This document shows, in pieces, positions 6,952-7,709 of a stretch of DNA of 7,709 bases. The notes below the pieces were generated by a model. It did not search any database and had not been told where the DNA came from. It saw only the letters and a list, made by a program, of their open reading frames with translations. The DNA lies in the NCBI GenBank assembly GCA_052147395.1, contig JBKQKS010000112.1:1-7709 (forward strand), written 5' to 3'. This stretch comes from Roseiarcus sp052147395 (GTDB taxonomy: Bacteria > Pseudomonadota > Alphaproteobacteria > Rhizobiales > Beijerinckiaceae). Position 1 is the stretch's first letter. Every line of letters starts with the position of its first letter. A program made the position numbers and the translations under genes.

Positions 6952-7368
6952 ATGAAGCGAAGCTCACGCTTATTCTCTGCTCTTCACGAGGCGGAATATT
7001 GGATTGATGAATTTCGATTGGCCGCGCTGAGGCCAGCCTTTTACCACATCGTGTCAATGTATTTCTGGTCGAAGGAAGATTCATGGAGATCAGTACTTGC
7101 GTCGCATATTTCGCTGCGGCTTCATTGCCGGCTGAATGTAACCGATGGAAGAAATTTTGCACTCCTGACACTGCTAAAGGGAATTGAAAGACTTGGAGAT
7201 GAGGCAGGGGATCTGCGTGGTGTATTTGGCGCCGTCGAAGCGTCCATCACTCGCCCAGTGTGGCGCGTATTCAGGCTGTTGAACGAAAAAGGGGATGGCT
7301 GGGCTGTTCGTCATATTCATGCTTTGGTGGACGAGAGCGGAAAAAGACCGCGACCCGTTGGTGATTAG
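6952..7368 (+). CDS. Hypothetical protein of low GC content, possibly transferred or 5'-truncated
   Basis: A frame of 138 residues, MKRSSRLFSALHEAEYW to KRPRPVGD. I do not recognise the family. It looks like a soluble, mostly helical protein with several Trp and aromatic residues (EAEYWIDEFRLAALRPAFYH, YFWSKEDSWRSV, ITRPVWRVFRLL) and charged helices, with no signal peptide or clear membrane segment. Its GC content is close to half and its codons often end in A or T, in sharp contrast to murI, pepN and the kinase, which suggests recent transfer. The frame stays open back to 6847, but that extension is read through the hairpin at 6912-6930 (peptide VPRQSRG), so the ATG at 6952 is preferred. There is no Shine-Dalgarno sequence before it. 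The repeat may have replaced its original front end and promoter, leaving a remnant. The protein-like composition argues against pure chance. Confidence 0.5.
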   Translation: MKRSSRLFSALHEAEYWIDEFRLAALRPAFYHIVSMYFWSKEDSWRSVLASHISLRLHCRLNVTDGRNFALLTLLKGIERLGDEAGDLRGVFGAVEASITRPVWRVFRLLNEKGDGWAVRHIHALVDESGKRPRPVGD

Positions 7369-7370
7369 CG

Positions 7371-7387
7371 CTCAAGCAGGCAGCTTG
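7371..7387. repeat. Small inverted repeat just after the hypothetical gene
   Basis: TCAAGC and GCTTGA pair around a five-base loop a few bases past the stop codon at 7366-7368. There is no T tract, so termination here is unlikely on its own. Confidence 0.3.
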
Positions 7388-7427
7388 ACCAAGCCTGGTC
7401 CGGGTGGAGCGGCCTCGAAATTCGGCA

Positions 7428-7628
7428 ATTACGGTGATGGGCTCACCTCCCTTTTTGTCCCGCTCGGTTCTGGAGTGCACCCCACGCTGCATTACGGGGA
7501 ATTACGAATTACACATGCATATTTATCGTTTTATGAATTCGTAGATCCCCGGTCGAGCGCTTTACACAGTGAGCGACGGCAGCCTGGGGATACCGTGAAT
7601 TAGGGAATTACTCATGAATCACCGTAAT
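7428..7628. mobile_element. 201-base segment bounded by 11-base inverted repeats (MITE-like remnant)
   Basis: ATTACGGTGAT at 7428-7438 is the exact reverse complement of ATCACCGTAAT at 7618-7628. Inside lie a further ATTACGG (7491-7497) and an imperfect direct repeat, GAATTACACATGCAT (7506-7520) and GAATTACTCATGAAT (7605-7619), matching at 13 of 15 bases and 99 bases apart. The segment is AT-richer than the core genes and contains no credible gene. No target duplication is evident at its edges. Repeated ATTACGG-type motifs are also seen beside some REP-associated (Y1) transposases, so it may be the flank of such an element lying beyond the window; that is inference from memory. Confidence 0.35.
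7433..7455 (+). terminator. Weak possible intrinsic terminator
   Basis: GGTGA (7433-7437) and TCACC (7443-7447) form a five-pair stem followed a few bases later by CTTTTTG. It lies about 65 bases after the hypothetical gene on the same strand. The stem is short and the T run is offset by a few bases. Its left arm is also part of the inverted repeat at 7428-7438. Confidence 0.3.
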
Positions 7629-7629
7629 C

Positions 7630-7649
7630 CCCCGAGCGGCCGCTCGGGG
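7630..7649. repeat. Perfect 20-base GC-rich palindrome
   Basis: CCCCGAGCGG joined directly to its reverse complement, with no loop. It starts two bases after the inverted-repeat end at 7628 and is preceded by GTAATC, like the minus-strand reading of the hairpin at 6912-6930. It may be a third, diverged member of the same REP-like set. The remaining bases to 7709 hold no gene that I can support. Confidence 0.5.
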
Positions 7650-7709
7650 CGGGAAGCGGGCGTTGCGTGCGCTGTAATCCGGCAATCCAAATAGGAGCGT
7701 CGGCGTCCA

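Noticed and set aside
7471..7484. Near-palindrome TGGAGTGCACCCCA as an operator
   Set aside because: One mismatch, short, no adjacent promoter or regulated gene; could easily be chance.
7295..7603. Plus-strand frame of 102 codons near the right end
   Set aside because: It overlaps the preferred hypothetical gene in another frame, crosses the inverted-repeat segment, has no ribosome site and shows no protein-like conservation that I can recognise.

Overview
The window reads as chromosomal DNA from a GC-rich alphaproteobacterium, most likely an order Hyphomicrobiales (Rhizobiales) relative. The grounds are the codon use (mostly G or C in third position), the PleC/PdhS-type histidine kinase, the GANTC and CtrA-like sites in front of it, and a palindromic intergenic repeat of the kind common in rhizobia and their relatives. 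Genus cannot be set from what is visible.

Layout. Positions 4-849 encode glutamate racemase (murI), which supplies D-glutamate for peptidoglycan. After a 48-base gap comes an alanyl aminopeptidase of the M1 family (pepN, 898-3555) with its own Shine-Dalgarno sequence. A 247-base gap then holds an AT-richer patch with a CtrA-like box and three GANTC methylation sites, followed by a large two-transmembrane, two-PAS sensor histidine kinase (best start TTG at 3803, end 6088). All three genes are on the + strand and look intact. The kinase has no response regulator beside it, as is usual for the PleC/DivJ/PdhS group. A 15-codon leader frame (3765-3812) overlaps its start, and a single added G in a run of five would join the two frames.

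From 6089 to the end (about 1.6 kb) the character changes to an accessory, repeat-rich region. It starts with a mosaic palindromic element 19 bases past the kinase stop. It also holds three hairpin repeats of a REP-like family, a weak minus-strand reading frame that runs through one of them, a 138-codon frame of much lower GC that I do not recognise, and a 201-base segment bounded by 11-base inverted repeats. No transposase, integrase, CRISPR array, tRNA or rRNA is visible. The right flank is best read as a landing zone for small non-autonomous elements around a possible transferred or decaying gene.

murI, pepN and the kinase act in different processes (wall precursor synthesis, peptide recycling, probable cell-cycle or development signalling). 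Their spacing allows murI and pepN to be co-transcribed, but the kinase probably has its own promoter. I found no convincing evidence of a wholly new multi-gene system. The best leads are the kinase control region with its unusual start, and the 6952-7368 gene with its flanking repeats.
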